DNA from: Deltaproteobacteria bacterium
GTDB taxonomy: Bacteria > Desulfobacterota > Desulfuromonadia > Desulfuromonadales > BM103
Reading direction: 5' to 3'
NCBI GenBank assembly: GCA_024636155.1
Contig: JAGXHM010000135.1
Span: 1-64,000, forward strand
Length of the DNA stretch: 64,000 bases
Part shown: in pieces, positions 1 to 9,642 of the stretch
Layout of the letters: each line of letters begins with the position of its first letter
Numbering within the stretch: the first letter of the stretch is position 1
Translations under genes and position numbers: made by a program
Notes under the pieces: generated by a model
The model's database searches: none
Told to the model about the DNA's origin: nothing
What the model saw: only the letters and a program-made list of their open reading frames with translations

Positions 1-675
1 AATCTCGACAGCGACCATTACCTTTATGGAGGGAAAGTCTTCCCCCTGTTTCGTTGTCAGCCAAGCTGTTTCAATTTCATGACCCTGATCTGTATCGATT
101 ATGCGTACCGCGATCTTTACCAATCAAATATCAATGTCATCATCGAGAAGGCCAATCAACTCTTTTTTGAAACTCGCCAGAAGCTCGACCTGTTGGCCGT
201 CATTGAATGCAACCCCAAGCCAGAGCACTCCGCTTTTGGCGACGTCGCTAACGGCTTTTATGGTGAATATCTATCTCGCTCACCCGGTGTCAGCGATACT
301 GTGACACTCTTTTGCAATTGCTCGGAAGAAACTCTCTGTGACGACATTCCACCAGGAGCAAAGTTCGGCCACTCATCGGTTCTTATTCACAAAAAGCACA
401 AACTCAGATCAATCGACATGACAGAATATTCGACCGATGATTTTGATGGCCGTCCTGTCTGCCGTTTACGCTTCGGCACTGCAACCCGTCTCTATTACTA
501 CAGTCTGCCTTTTTTCCATGAGATCGACCCAAGGGCGACACGCACTCCAATCAAGGTGCACACGGTTTTCCGCCCTGAACATGGACACTGGGTTCGCATC
601 AGTAACGACGAACTCACCAATGTCAGCAGCTCCCCGAAAAAACAGCCTTCGAATGTAATCGGCATGAAAAAATGA
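1..675 (+). CDS. Partial protein, possible C-terminal nitrilase-like domain
   Basis: The reading frame is open from base 1, so the ATG at 79 in the ORF track is probably internal and the N-terminus lies outside the window. The visible ~224 residues contain LICIDYAYRD, which resembles the catalytic-cysteine strand of carbon-nitrogen hydrolases, followed by ECNPKPEHSAF and by VTLFCNCSEE and GHSSVL, spaced as in that fold. The tail (PKKQPSNVIGMKK) is low complexity. The family assignment is an inference from pattern, not a firm match. It could be the tail of a larger multidomain protein. No co-directional partner follows; the next 570 bases are non-coding. Confidence 0.5.
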   Translation, partial: NLDSDHYLYGGKVFPLFRCQPSCFNFMTLICIDYAYRDLYQSNINVIIEKANQLFFETRQKLDLLAVIECNPKPEHSAFGDVANGFYGEYLSRSPGVSDTVTLFCNCSEETLCDDIPPGAKFGHSSVLIHKKHKLRSIDMTEYSTDDFDGRPVCRLRFGTATRLYYYSLPFFHEIDPRATRTPIKVHTVFRPEHGHWVRISNDELTNVSSSPKKQPSNVIGMKK

Positions 676-1070
676 CCAGATCACGGCTTCAAAACGTTTC
701 TCATGCACAAAACGCAGCATATAAACAATTCAATCCCATGATCCCGAAAGCCCCAGCCGTGAAGCTGAATGCTGTAACACCGAGTGCATTGGCAGAAGCT
801 GCGTGTCAGTAAGAGCGAAAGACGTTTCTTTCAACATCAATACCGTTTCCCTGGTCGCAAGGGGAACCCTCTTAACCTTCACGGGATCAATACTTTGAGT
901 CTGGAGGGGGTTGACCTACTAGAATTTTCTGAAGTCCGATGAAGCTCGCTTGATCTTTGTGGAAGATGGTTGGGAGTAAACCCACCTCGATTCGCTTTCG
1001 TCACTGCAAAGACTTCGGGAGCAGGGGGTCGCTCGCGCAGTAGTGAGGAGACCGCGAGAAAAAGTAGTTT
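676..1070. other. Non-coding stretch before the inverted-repeat element
   Basis: No convincing ORF on either strand. A short inverted repeat (CTCGCG / CGCGAG, about 1032-1056) is the only structure seen. The stretch may be debris of an insertion event, since it runs directly into the terminal-inverted-repeat element at 1071. Confidence 0.4.
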
Positions 1071-1259
1071 TAGCTAGTACTCATCCGGAAACTACGGATG
1101 GATAAAGTTTGGGTTTCTGATTTGGAAACCAGCAATTTTTCGCAAGATCAGGGAAATCAAGTGTTTGAGCGGAGGCGTAGTACTTTACGCCGCACAATCA
1201 AATGCGCAGTTTGACGCTGAGATTGCGGAAAAGGGCGGTTTCCGGACAGAAACTAGCTA
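1071..1259. mobile_element. MITE-like element with 22-bp terminal inverted repeats
   Basis: The left end begins TAGCTAGT and reaches CCGGAAAC at 1092. The right end (1238-1259) is GTTTCCGG...ACTAGCTA, so the 22-bp ends match as inverted repeats except for about four central bases. The 189-bp interior has no ORF but holds several short perfect stems: CATCCG/CGGATG, GGTTTC/GAAACC and GGCGTA/TACGCC. Small size, no coding capacity and paired ends are the signs of a miniature inverted-repeat element mobilised in trans. A structured RNA is the main alternative. No target-site duplication was established. Confidence 0.6.
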
Positions 1260-1507
1260 GAAGCCCCAGGCGGAGGACCGATCAAAGAATCAATGCCGTC
1301 ATCCTCGATAGTTTCCAGGACCTCATCCAAGGCTGCCTGGTCAGAATCAAAAGGTTCATCCCAGACCGTGGAATTATCATTTTCGTCCACCACTTCCAGA
1401 ATCCACCCACCCTCCTCATCTTCGTAAATCATGATCTCGACACTTTTGTCATCTCGTTCAACGGTCTGACATAGGGGGGAGTACTTCACTTCATATTCTT
1501 CACTCAT
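1253..1507 (-). CDS. Small acidic conserved hypothetical protein
   Basis: An 84-residue protein starting at MSEEYEVKYSPL; this ATG is preceded by a good Shine-Dalgarno (GAGGA), while the upstream ATG of the longer ORF has none. The body (EIMIYEDEEGGWILEVVDE, then STVWDEPF) looks like a small proteobacterial family of unknown function with a pattern of beta strands and one helix. It is strongly acidic and has no signal or membrane segment. The last codons and the TAG stop lie in the right terminal repeat of the adjacent element, so the C-terminus may have been re-cut by the insertion. Confidence 0.7.
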   Translation of the reverse strand: MSEEYEVKYSPLCQTVERDDKSVEIMIYEDEEGGWILEVVDENDNSTVWDEPFDSDQAALDEVLETIEDDGIDSLIGPPPGASS

Positions 1508-1800
1508 ATCTGATTTCCTCTCGATTCGGCTGTCATTGACTTGCTGATGGTAACTCAGAAACGTCACAAGTAAAAGCCTCTATCACAACAAGACTCATCC
1601 CAATTCCGGGGTGGGGTTTTGTCTCCAGGGCTCCTCTCTTGGCAAACAAGTGGACTCACTCGGCATCGTCCCTCCCTTTTCAAAAGCTTGTGGATGAGAA
1701 ACTGGTCTTCAAGAAGGGGCGGCTCAAGGATTGGGCGCAGGTGCTCTCTGGTCAGCAAGCGTTCTCTTGTTGACCAAGTCATGATACCTTTGTTGCCGCT

Positions 1801-2430
1801 ATGTTGACTACACTCATACAGGGGTTCACTTTAGGAGCCAGCCTCATCATTGCCATTGGCAGTCAGAACGCTTTTGTCCTGCGTCAAGGGTTAAAGAAGG
1901 AGTATGTCTTTACAATCTGCACAATCTGCTTTTTGTGCGATGCGTTGCTTATTCTTATTGGCGTTGGCGGCTTTGGCAAACTAGTCGCATCATCCCACGA
2001 TTTTATGCTGATAGCACGCTGGGGCGGTACATTGTTTTTGTTCTTTTATGGGCTCCGGTCTTTTCATTCAGCCTTCAAAAATGAAGTTTTATCAGTTGAT
2101 GATTCAAAGAGCCTTGCCTCTGGATTTACGTGGGCCATTACGACAACACTTGCATTAACCCTTCTCAATCCCCATGTTTATCTCGATACCGTCATCCTTC
2201 TCGGAAGCATAGCCGGCCAGTATCCTGAAACAGAACGGCTCACGTTTGCTATAGGTGCGGTTTTTGCCTCAATGGTCTGGTTTTACGGCATTGGTTACGG
2301 TGCTCGCATTCTAACTCCCCTCTTCCAGAAGCAAGTCTCCTGGAAGATTCTCGATGTGTTGATTGGTATCATCATGTGGAGCATCGCAGGGAACCTGATC
2401 TGGCCTATCCTTCAAGCCCAAAGGTTATAA
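1801..2430 (+). CDS. argO: LysE/ArgO family amino acid exporter
   Basis: A 209-residue inner-membrane protein, close to the usual length of E. coli ArgO, expected to export basic amino acids such as arginine. It has about six hydrophobic segments and the family signatures IGSQNAFVLRQG near the N-terminus and LNPHVYLDTVILLGS in the middle. No strong ribosome-binding site is seen before the ATG. A divergent ArgP/LysG regulator, common next to this gene, is not visible: the 290 bases upstream hold only unrecognised short frames. It appears to be monocistronic. Substrate choice between lysine and arginine cannot be decided. Confidence 0.85.
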   Translation: MLTTLIQGFTLGASLIIAIGSQNAFVLRQGLKKEYVFTICTICFLCDALLILIGVGGFGKLVASSHDFMLIARWGGTLFLFFYGLRSFHSAFKNEVLSVDDSKSLASGFTWAITTTLALTLLNPHVYLDTVILLGSIAGQYPETERLTFAIGAVFASMVWFYGIGYGARILTPLFQKQVSWKILDVLIGIIMWSIAGNLIWPILQAQRL

Positions 2431-2513
2431 TTTGAGCTTTTTGACCTCCAAACGACATTGAGGTAAGATGGCGATATCCTGATCAATAAAACGATCAGAC
2501 AGGCGGTGAAAAA

Positions 2514-2615
2514 TTGAAAATTATCATGACAGGTGGAGATGGAACCATCGGCAAAAAGGTTTGTGATTGTCTTGTTCTGCCTCATGAACCTGGAGTGGAA
2601 ATTATTAATAATTGA
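2514..2615 (+). pseudogene. Fragment of an NAD-binding Rossmann protein (epimerase-like)
   Basis: A 33-codon frame reads KIIMTGGDGTIGKKV, the beta-strand plus glycine-rich loop (TGGxGxIG) that opens extended short-chain dehydrogenases and sugar epimerases. It then goes off into unrelated sequence and stops. The rest of the 250-350-residue fold is missing, so this is probably a decayed 5' remnant. The chance of coincidence is real at this length. Confidence 0.35.
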
Positions 2616-2714
2616 GATTGTGTGATATATTTCTTCTTTCATGAGAGAATCATTGGGGCTAATTTAGCTATCTCGTTAACCACTTTCGACCAAAGTATTT
2701 AAATAAGGATTTTT

Positions 2715-5700
2715 ATGCCAATCCGAGTTGCCTGCAATCACAATACTTACTATAAATTTGATCGACCAATTTCACTTTTCCCTCATGTAATCCGTTTACG
2801 ACCAGCGCCTCATAGCCGCACTCCGATTCATGCCTATTCTCTCAAAGTTAAACCGGAAAATCATTTTATCAACTGGCAACAGGATGCTTTCGGCAACTAT
2901 CTGGCCCGATTGGTTTTCCCCGAAAAAACTCGCGAGCTGAGCATCGAAGTTGAAGTGATCGCCGACATGGCGACCTATAATCCCTTCGATTTTTTCATCG
3001 AGGAATATGCGGAAGTTTATCCGTTTACTTACGGCAAATTGGAGAGTATGGAGCTCGCTCCATATTTCAAGCAAGTCGTCCCCGGTCCGCTGCTGAAAAA
3101 GTGGCTGGAAGGTTTCGACTGTAGCGAAAAAAGAACTATCGATTTTCTGATTGATGTCAATCAGCAGATCCAGAGAACCATCAATTATTCCGTCCGCATG
3201 GAGCCCGGCGTGCAGAGCTGCGAAAAAACCTTGCAACTGGCCCTTGGATCCTGTCGTGATTCAGCATGGCTACTGGTGCAGGTTCTTCGGCTACTGGGAC
3301 TTGCTGCTCGATTTGTCAGTGGCTACTTGATTCAGCTCACTTCTGATGAAAAATCGTTGGACGGGCCCTCTGGTCCGGAAGCGGATTTTACCGATCTGCA
3401 CGCATGGGCCGAAGTCTACATTCCGGGAGCTGGCTGGATCGGCCTTGATCCGACTTCCGGTCTTCTGGCCAGTGAAGGACACATCCCGTTGGCCTGCACC
3501 CCGCATCCCTTAAGCGCAGCTCCGGTGGCCGGGGCGACTGAAGCTTGTGAGGTCGAGTTCGAGCACAGCAATACAGTGACCCGGATCCATGAAGATCCGC
3601 GTGTCACCAAGCCATATAGCGATGAGCAGTGGCAGATGGCCAACGCTTTGGGTCAACAGACTGATGAAGAGTTGGTGGCCGCTGATGTCCGCTTAACGAT
3701 GGGTGGAGAACCGACCTTTGTCTCGATCGATGATATGGAAGGTGCCGAGTGGAATACCGACGCCGACGGCCCACACAAAAGAGAGCTGGCCAACAACCTG
3801 CTGCTTCGTTTACGCGAGGCCTTTGGCCCCGGTGGCCTGCTCCACTACGGCCAGGGGAAATGGTACCCGGGTGAACTTATGCCACGTTGGGCCTACAGCT
3901 GCTTCTGGCGCAAAGACGGTACCCCGATCTGGCGTGACATTGAGCTGCTGGCAGACATCCATCAGGATTATCAGTTCACCCACACCGATGCGCTGAATTT
4001 TTCTGAGCGACTAACGCAACAACTGGCCATCAGAAAAGATTATCTGGTCCCTGGCTATGAAGATGTTCTTTACTGGCTGTGGCAAGAAGGAACCGTTCCG
4101 GACAACCTTGATCCACTCAAAGCCGACCTCAAAGATCCTGCAGCTCGCCGCGCGCTGGCACAGGCGTTGGGTAAAGGGCTGGGAACTCCCATCGGCTATG
4201 CCTTGCCGTTAAAATGGAACGAGGACAACAACTCCTGGCAAAGCAGCCCCTGGAATTTCAGACGTGAGCAGATGTTTCTGATCCCAGGTGATTCTGCCAT
4301 GGGGATGCGCCTTCCCCTCGACTCGCTCCCCTGGGTTGCCCCGGAGAAACGCGAGCCCTTTTATGAGCGGGACCAGTTTGAGGAACTCCCGGAGCTTGAG
4401 GTCTACCACGACAAAACCGGCGAAAGCACTGTCGCCGAGGAGGAGACACCGGCCGAGGTTGAGGTGTCACACACCGCGCTCTGTGTTGAATCTCGGGATG
4501 GCCGTTTACACATCTTCATGCCACCGTTGAGCACACTGGAGCAGTATCTCCACTTAATTGCCGCGGTTGAAACAACTGCCGCAGAGCTCAAGATGCCGGT
4601 GGTGATTGAAGGCTACGAGCCAGCACGCGATTACCGACTGGAACGACTGGCGGTCACACCCGACCCCGGTGTCATCGAAGTCAATATTCATCCTGCCAAA
4701 AACTGGCCGGAGCTGGTTGAGAATACCACCAGGCTCTACGAAGAAGCCCGACAGTGCCGTCTCGGCACGGAAAAGTTTATGCAGGACGGCCGTCACACCG
4801 GCACCGGTGGTGGCAACCACATTACGCTGGGCGGAGCAACACCGGCCGACAGTCCGATGCTGCGTCGGCCCGACTTGCTGCGCAGTCTGATTACCTATTG
4901 GCAGCACCACCCCGGACTCTCCTACCTCTTTTCCGGAATGTTTGTCGGACCAACCAGTCAGGCACCACGGATCGATGAAGCCCGTAACGACTCTCTTTAC
5001 GAACTTGAAATCGCCTTCCAACAGATGCCGGAAGGTGAAGTTGCCGAGCCCTGGCTGGTCGATCGTCTACTGCGGAACCTGTTGATCGATGTCACCGGCA
5101 ATACGCATCGAGCCGAGTTTTGTATCGATAAGCTCTATTCACCAGATAGTGCCACCGGCCGCCTTGGGATACTTGAGCTGCGCGCCTTCGAAATGCCGCC
5201 ACATGCTCGAATGAGCCTGGTGCAGAACCTGTTGCTGCGCACCTTGCTCGCCTGGTTCTGGAAAGAGCCCTACAAGCAGAACTTGATTCGCTGGGGAACC
5301 GAACTGCATGACCGTTTCATGCTGCCATACTATGCGCGTCAAGATCTTAAAGAGGTCGTTGCAGACTTGCAGAAAGCCGGATACCCATTCCAGCTCGACT
5401 GGCTCGACCCCTTCTTTGAGTTCCGCTTCCCCCGTTACGGAACGGTGCAAATTGACGATATTGAGCTGGAGTTACGTTTTGCCATCGAACCCTGGCATGT
5501 TTTGGGCGAGGAAGTTTCCAGCCAGGGGACCGCACGTTTTGTCGACTCCTCGGTGGAACGGGTGCAGGTTCATGCCACTGGCCTGACGGCAGGGCGTCAC
5601 GTCATTACCTGCAATGGCCGTCGATTGCCATTGCGCAAGACCGGCCGCAAGGACGAGTTCGTCGTCGGTGTCCGCTATCGGGCCTGGCAACCACCTTCGG

Positions 5701-6041
5701 CACTACACCCGACCATCAAACCGCATTCGCCGCTGGTCTTTGATGTCATTGACAGCTGGACGGGCCGCTCAATCGGCGGTTGCGCTTATCATGTTGCCCA
5801 TCCAGGGGGACGAAATTATGATGATTTTCCAGTCAATGCCATTACCGCTGAGTCGCGACGGGGAGCTTTGTTCACGGTCACCGAACACACTCCTGGGCCG
5901 ATTCAGCCACAGGCGGACTTTGTCAACCTCGGCGAATTTTTCCCTCAAGGGACGCCGCCGGGGCAGATGGCGCCTCCATTGGAAGAGCCGAGCGGCGAAT
6001 TTCCCTACACTCTCGACTTGCGTTGCGCACCGACAAAATAA
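2715..6041 (+). CDS. Transglutaminase-like protein with DUF2126 domain
   Basis: A 1,108-residue cytoplasmic protein with no signal peptide. Residues 1-90 match the N-terminal domain of bacterial transglutaminase-like proteins; the core follows with an apparent catalytic triad Cys180 (GSCRDSAW), His229 (DLHAWAEV) and Asp245 (LDPTSG). From about residue 300 to the end it has the DUF2126 features MGGEPTFVSIDD and HTGTGGGNHITLGG. Shine-Dalgarno AAGGA precedes the ATG. It leads a run of co-directional genes for permuted ATP-grasp, alpha-E and further transglutaminase-like proteins. In this family the core may act as a peptidase or amide-bond enzyme rather than a cross-linker; the substrate is unknown. 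Confidence 0.9.
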   Translation: MPIRVACNHNTYYKFDRPISLFPHVIRLRPAPHSRTPIHAYSLKVKPENHFINWQQDAFGNYLARLVFPEKTRELSIEVEVIADMATYNPFDFFIEEYAEVYPFTYGKLESMELAPYFKQVVPGPLLKKWLEGFDCSEKRTIDFLIDVNQQIQRTINYSVRMEPGVQSCEKTLQLALGSCRDSAWLLVQVLRLLGLAARFVSGYLIQLTSDEKSLDGPSGPEADFTDLHAWAEVYIPGAGWIGLDPTSGLLASEGHIPLACTPHPLSAAPVAGATEACEVEFEHSNTVTRIHEDPRVTKPYSDEQWQMANALGQQTDEELVAADVRLTMGGEPTFVSIDDMEGAEWNTDADGPHKRELANNLLLRLREAFGPGGLLHYGQGKWYPGELMPRWAYSCFWRKDGTPIWRDIELLADIHQDYQFTHTDALNFSERLTQQLAIRKDYLVPGYEDVLYWLWQEGTVPDNLDPLKADLKDPAARRALAQALGKGLGTPIGYALPLKWNEDNNSWQSSPWNFRREQMFLIPGDSAMGMRLPLDSLPWVAPEKREPFYERDQFEELPELEVYHDKTGESTVAEEETPAEVEVSHTALCVESRDGRLHIFMPPLSTLEQYLHLIAAVETTAAELKMPVVIEGYEPARDYRLERLAVTPDPGVIEVNIHPAKNWPELVENTTRLYEEARQCRLGTEKFMQDGRHTGTGGGNHITLGGATPADSPMLRRPDLLRSLITYWQHHPGLSYLFSGMFVGPTSQAPRIDEARNDSLYELEIAFQQMPEGEVAEPWLVDRLLRNLLIDVTGNTHRAEFCIDKLYSPDSATGRLGILELRAFEMPPHARMSLVQNLLLRTLLAWFWKEPYKQNLIRWGTELHDRFMLPYYARQDLKEVVADLQKAGYPFQLDWLDPFFEFRFPRYGTVQIDDIELELRFAIEPWHVLGEEVSSQGTARFVDSSVERVQVHATGLTAGRHVITCNGRRLPLRKTGRKDEFVVGVRYRAWQPPSALHPTIKPHSPLVFDVIDSWTGRSIGGCAYHVAHPGGRNYDDFPVNAITAESRRGALFTVTEHTPGPIQPQADFVNLGEFFPQGTPPGQMAPPLEEPSGEFPYTLDLRCAPTK

Positions 6042-6092
6042 CAGTTTCTGCCTGGTTCGAAGATCGCAAGCGGGCGGAGTGAGACCATAAAC

Positions 6093-8657
6093 GTGACGAT
6101 AGAAACAGACAGACGCAAAAAATACGGTTCCCAGTCTTATTCGACTGAGCTGGGCAAATATAATGAACTCGGCGCCGGTGGCGAGAGACATCTCCCGCAT
6201 GAGCAGATACTCTTGCAGACTCTCGAGAAAATCGGCAACAAAAAGTTGGCAAGTCGACGCAAAGAGGCTCAGCGACTTTTACGCGAGAATGGCGCGACCC
6301 ATAATCTTTTTGGCCCCGCAGACAAACCACGCGCCTGGCAATTTGACCCGATCCCACTGGTTATTGGCAGCGACGAATGGGCGCAGGTTGAGTTGGGGTT
6401 AGTGCAGCGAGCAGAATTACTCAATCTGATCCTTGCCGACATCTACGGGCCACAGAAACTGGTTGAAAATGGCCTGCTACCGCCGGAGCTGGTTTTTACA
6501 CACAAGGGGTTCCTCTGGCCTTGCATTGGGATTCTCCCCCCTGGTGGGCGCCATCTGAACCTTTATTCTGCCAATATTGCAAGAGCTAGGGATGGCCGCT
6601 TCTGGGTTCTTGATGACCACCCCACCCCTCCGTTTGGCTCCGGATACGCGTTAGAAAATCGTGTCGTCATGACGCGCAGCTTTCCCCGGCTATATCAAGG
6701 TTTTCAGGTTCACCGCCTGGCCATGTTCTTTCGCGTCTTACGGAACCGATTGGCGCTTTTAGCGCCTCACAAAACTGAACCACGCATCGTGGTCCTTACC
6801 CCCGGCCCGGAACATGCATTTTATTTTGAACACGCATATCTCGCATCGTACCTTGGTTACACCCTGGTTCAAGGTGGGGACCTGGTTGTTCGTGACGGCT
6901 GTGTCTGGCTCAAATCAGTTGGCGGACTGCGCCAGGTTGATGTCATTCTAAACCGACTCGAAGATACGCTTTGCGATCCTCTCGAGCTTCGCGGAGAATC
7001 ACTGCTTGGCGTTCCCGGATTGCTGGAAGCGATCCGGCGTGGCAACGTCACAACGGCTAATGCTATCGGCAGCAGCGTGTTGCAGAACCCGGCATTGATG
7101 GCTTTTTTGCCGGGAATTTCACAGTATTTATTAGGCGAAGAATTGCGTCTGCCATCCGTTGCCACCTGGTGGTGTGGACAACCGCGTGAGCGCGAATTCG
7201 TACTGCAGAATCTGCATAAACTGGTTATAAAACCTATCCATCCACTCCCGGATTTCCCTGAATTGATGCCGGGACAACGAAGCGAATCCGAACTCAGTGT
7301 CTGTCGAGAGAGGATTCTCGCCAATCCGCACCTGTATGTTGGTCAGGAACCTGCCAACCTGGCAACGGTTCCTACTTTTGTGACCGATACGATAGAACAT
7401 CGACCGTTCATTTTAAGCACCTTCCTGACAGCAAAGGATCAGTCTTATGTTGCCATGTCCGGGGGCTTGACCAGAATTAACGAAAACGAAGGCAGTCTAC
7501 TCACGTCGAAGGAAGGCGGGTACAGCAAAGACACCTGGGTTCTGACCACGGAGTTGGATAAGCAGGTCAATCTCTGGCGACAAGCCCCTCCGGATCGGCT
7601 CATTGAGCCCTTGTTGGGTTCGCTGCCGAGCCGGGCTGCCGAAAACCTGTTCTGGGCTGGTCGTTATGCCGAACGCGCCGAAGCAACCGCCCGCCTGCTT
7701 CGGTCGATCCTCGCCAAGCTCATTGAATTCAATGACTTTCGTGACCCTGATGATCGCCGGAGCCTGGAACATTTATTACAGGCATTAACTCGTGTCACAT
7801 CGACCTACCCTGGATTCATCGGCGAAGGTGCCGCAGAAAAGCTGGCTGACCCTCGCGCTGAGCTCATGTCTTTGACCAGCGATATCGATAGACCGGGAAG
7901 TCTGCGCTCACTGTTACGGAGTTTTGGCTATGCTGCATATATCGTCAGAGATACTCTCCCGGTAGACGCATGGCGAGTTGTCGACAATATGCAGCAGAGC
8001 TGGAACCCGAAAATATCGCTCTCCCTGATTGGTAGCGGCCGCTTACAAGACAGCATCAATCAGTTGCTTCTGCAACTATCAGCTTTCAGTGGTCTGAATA
8101 ATGACAACATGGCGCGGGAAACCGATTGGTTGCTGCTGAAAATCGGGCGTAGCCTCGAACGCGCCCTGAATTTGATAGCCTTGTTACGGGCAACGCTGGT
8201 TCCCTATTACAAGCCATCGATGGAAGCGCAGATGTTTGCAACCGTTCTATCAACCAGCAATAGCCTCATTACCTATAGACGACGTTACCGTTCATTCATG
8301 CAACTTCCGTCAATTCTGGAATTGTTATTAACGGACAAAAACTATCCCAGAGCACTTGCTTATCAGCTGCACCAACTGCAAAGAATGATAGCGGAACTGC
8401 CACAGGATCAACCAACAGCGCAGACCAGTGAAGATGGAAGATTGATCAGTGAGGCTTTTGCAGAGCTCAGCAGTGCCAACCTTAAGCAACTGACTCAGTT
8501 GTCAAGAAGTGATAACAGTCATCTGTTGTTAGAGGAGCTCCTGACAGTACAAAAAGAGCGGCTTGAAAAACTTTCTGAGGCTTTGACGCAACTTTATTTC
8601 AGCCCAACCCAGGTACCGCAGCGCCTGGGTGCCATTGCGAACTGGAAAAAGTCATGA
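6093..8657 (+). CDS. Fused circularly permuted ATP-grasp and alpha-E protein
   Basis: An 854-residue fusion starting at GTG. Residues ~30-490 are a circularly permuted type-2 ATP-grasp domain (FGSGYALENR, GGDLVVRDG, LLGVPGLLEA, and a C-terminal GGYSKDTWVL). Residues ~515-845 are an alpha-helical alpha-E (DUF403) domain beginning LPSRAAENLFWAGRYAERAE. Compared with the separate paralogue at 9643 the metal-site motif is VLDDH instead of VLEDN, and the glycine-rich loop after the putative nucleotide lysine (Lys380) is replaced by a proline-rich stretch, so this copy may not be a normal ligase. It overlaps the next gene by 4 bp (ATGA), implying translational coupling. Confidence 0.88.
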   Translation: MTIETDRRKKYGSQSYSTELGKYNELGAGGERHLPHEQILLQTLEKIGNKKLASRRKEAQRLLRENGATHNLFGPADKPRAWQFDPIPLVIGSDEWAQVELGLVQRAELLNLILADIYGPQKLVENGLLPPELVFTHKGFLWPCIGILPPGGRHLNLYSANIARARDGRFWVLDDHPTPPFGSGYALENRVVMTRSFPRLYQGFQVHRLAMFFRVLRNRLALLAPHKTEPRIVVLTPGPEHAFYFEHAYLASYLGYTLVQGGDLVVRDGCVWLKSVGGLRQVDVILNRLEDTLCDPLELRGESLLGVPGLLEAIRRGNVTTANAIGSSVLQNPALMAFLPGISQYLLGEELRLPSVATWWCGQPREREFVLQNLHKLVIKPIHPLPDFPELMPGQRSESELSVCRERILANPHLYVGQEPANLATVPTFVTDTIEHRPFILSTFLTAKDQSYVAMSGGLTRINENEGSLLTSKEGGYSKDTWVLTTELDKQVNLWRQAPPDRLIEPLLGSLPSRAAENLFWAGRYAERAEATARLLRSILAKLIEFNDFRDPDDRRSLEHLLQALTRVTSTYPGFIGEGAAEKLADPRAELMSLTSDIDRPGSLRSLLRSFGYAAYIVRDTLPVDAWRVVDNMQQSWNPKISLSLIGSGRLQDSINQLLLQLSAFSGLNNDNMARETDWLLLKIGRSLERALNLIALLRATLVPYYKPSMEAQMFATVLSTSNSLITYRRRYRSFMQLPSILELLLTDKNYPRALAYQLHQLQRMIAELPQDQPTAQTSEDGRLISEAFAELSSANLKQLTQLSRSDNSHLLLEELLTVQKERLEKLSEALTQLYFSPTQVPQRLGAIANWKKS

Positions 8658-9577
8658 AATACCGCGTGACCCACACGACCCAATACAACTACAGCGCACC
8701 GGTTGCCCTGTGTCGTAATGAAGCCTGCTTATTGCCGCGTGACACTTTAAGACAGAGATGCCTGACGAGTGAGCTGCGGATTGAGCCTTACCCCTCCGAC
8801 CTGCGCGAGCGACTGGACGCCTTTGGCAATCGTGTCAGCCACTTTGCCATTCAGCGTCCCCACGATGGGTTGCACGTGACGGCCATCAGTGAAGTCTCGG
8901 TCTCTGCAGATCCCAACCTTTTAGCAGCAGCGAATCAATTTTCCTGGGAATCAGTACAAAACCACCTGACCAGCGATAGAAGCCCGCTGACTCTTGAGGC
9001 TTTGCCTTTTCTCTATGATTCGCCAATGGCGCAAAGGTCTCAGCAACTCGAGGCGTATGCCAGGACATCCTTCCCCGTCGGTCGCCCACTGGGAGACGCT
9101 GCAACGGACCTGATGCAGCGGATTTATCGTGACTTTACCTACGACCAGAAGAGCACAACCATCGACACACCACTTTCTGAAATCATGGTCGCCCGCAGCG
9201 GGGTCTGTCAGGATTTTGCCCATATTGGCGTCGCTTGTCTGCGCTCAATCGGCCTTGCGGCTCGTTACATCAGCGGTTACATTGAAACCCTGCCGCCACC
9301 GGGACAGGAACGACTGATTGGCGCTGATGCCTCGCACGCCTGGTTTTCAGTTTACGCTGCGGATGCCGGGTGGATCGACTTTGACCCGACGAATAATCAG
9401 ATCCCCGGTGAACAGCACATTACCGTCGCCTGGGGACGCGATTTTTCCGATGTTTCTCCCTTGAGAGGATTTGCTTTAGGGGGAGGAAAACATAAAGTGG
9501 TTGTTTCAGTGGACGTTGCCAGAGTCCCTGATAACATCCTTTATTACCAGTCACAAGTCCAGTCACAAAGCAGCTGA
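8654..9577 (+). CDS. Transglutaminase-like protein, first cassette
   Basis: A 307-residue protein with the N-terminal beta domain of the bacterial family (residues 1-85) and a transglutaminase core. The triad is visible as Cys185 (SGVCQDFAHIG), His229 (ASHAWFSVY) and Asp244 (FDPTNN). It has no signal peptide. Its start codon overlaps the stop of the fused ATP-grasp/alpha-E gene, so the two are made together. Together with the two genes upstream it forms the first of two cassettes of the same kind. Confidence 0.9.
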   Translation: MKYRVTHTTQYNYSAPVALCRNEACLLPRDTLRQRCLTSELRIEPYPSDLRERLDAFGNRVSHFAIQRPHDGLHVTAISEVSVSADPNLLAAANQFSWESVQNHLTSDRSPLTLEALPFLYDSPMAQRSQQLEAYARTSFPVGRPLGDAATDLMQRIYRDFTYDQKSTTIDTPLSEIMVARSGVCQDFAHIGVACLRSIGLAARYISGYIETLPPPGQERLIGADASHAWFSVYAADAGWIDFDPTNNQIPGEQHITVAWGRDFSDVSPLRGFALGGGKHKVVVSVDVARVPDNILYYQSQVQSQSS

Positions 9578-9642
9578 CTAAGCATCGATTTTGTTCCTGA
9601 CCTCAAGTAAGATTGGCAGTCGTTTTCGGCAAGGAGTATCAG

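Noticed and set aside
1564-1807. Short ORFs upstream of argO, considered as an ArgP remnant
   Set aside because: Neither strand shows the LysR helix-turn-helix; frames are broken and unconserved in appearance.
4554-5021. 155-residue minus-strand ORF inside the DUF2126 gene
   Set aside because: Antisense shadow with no family signature.
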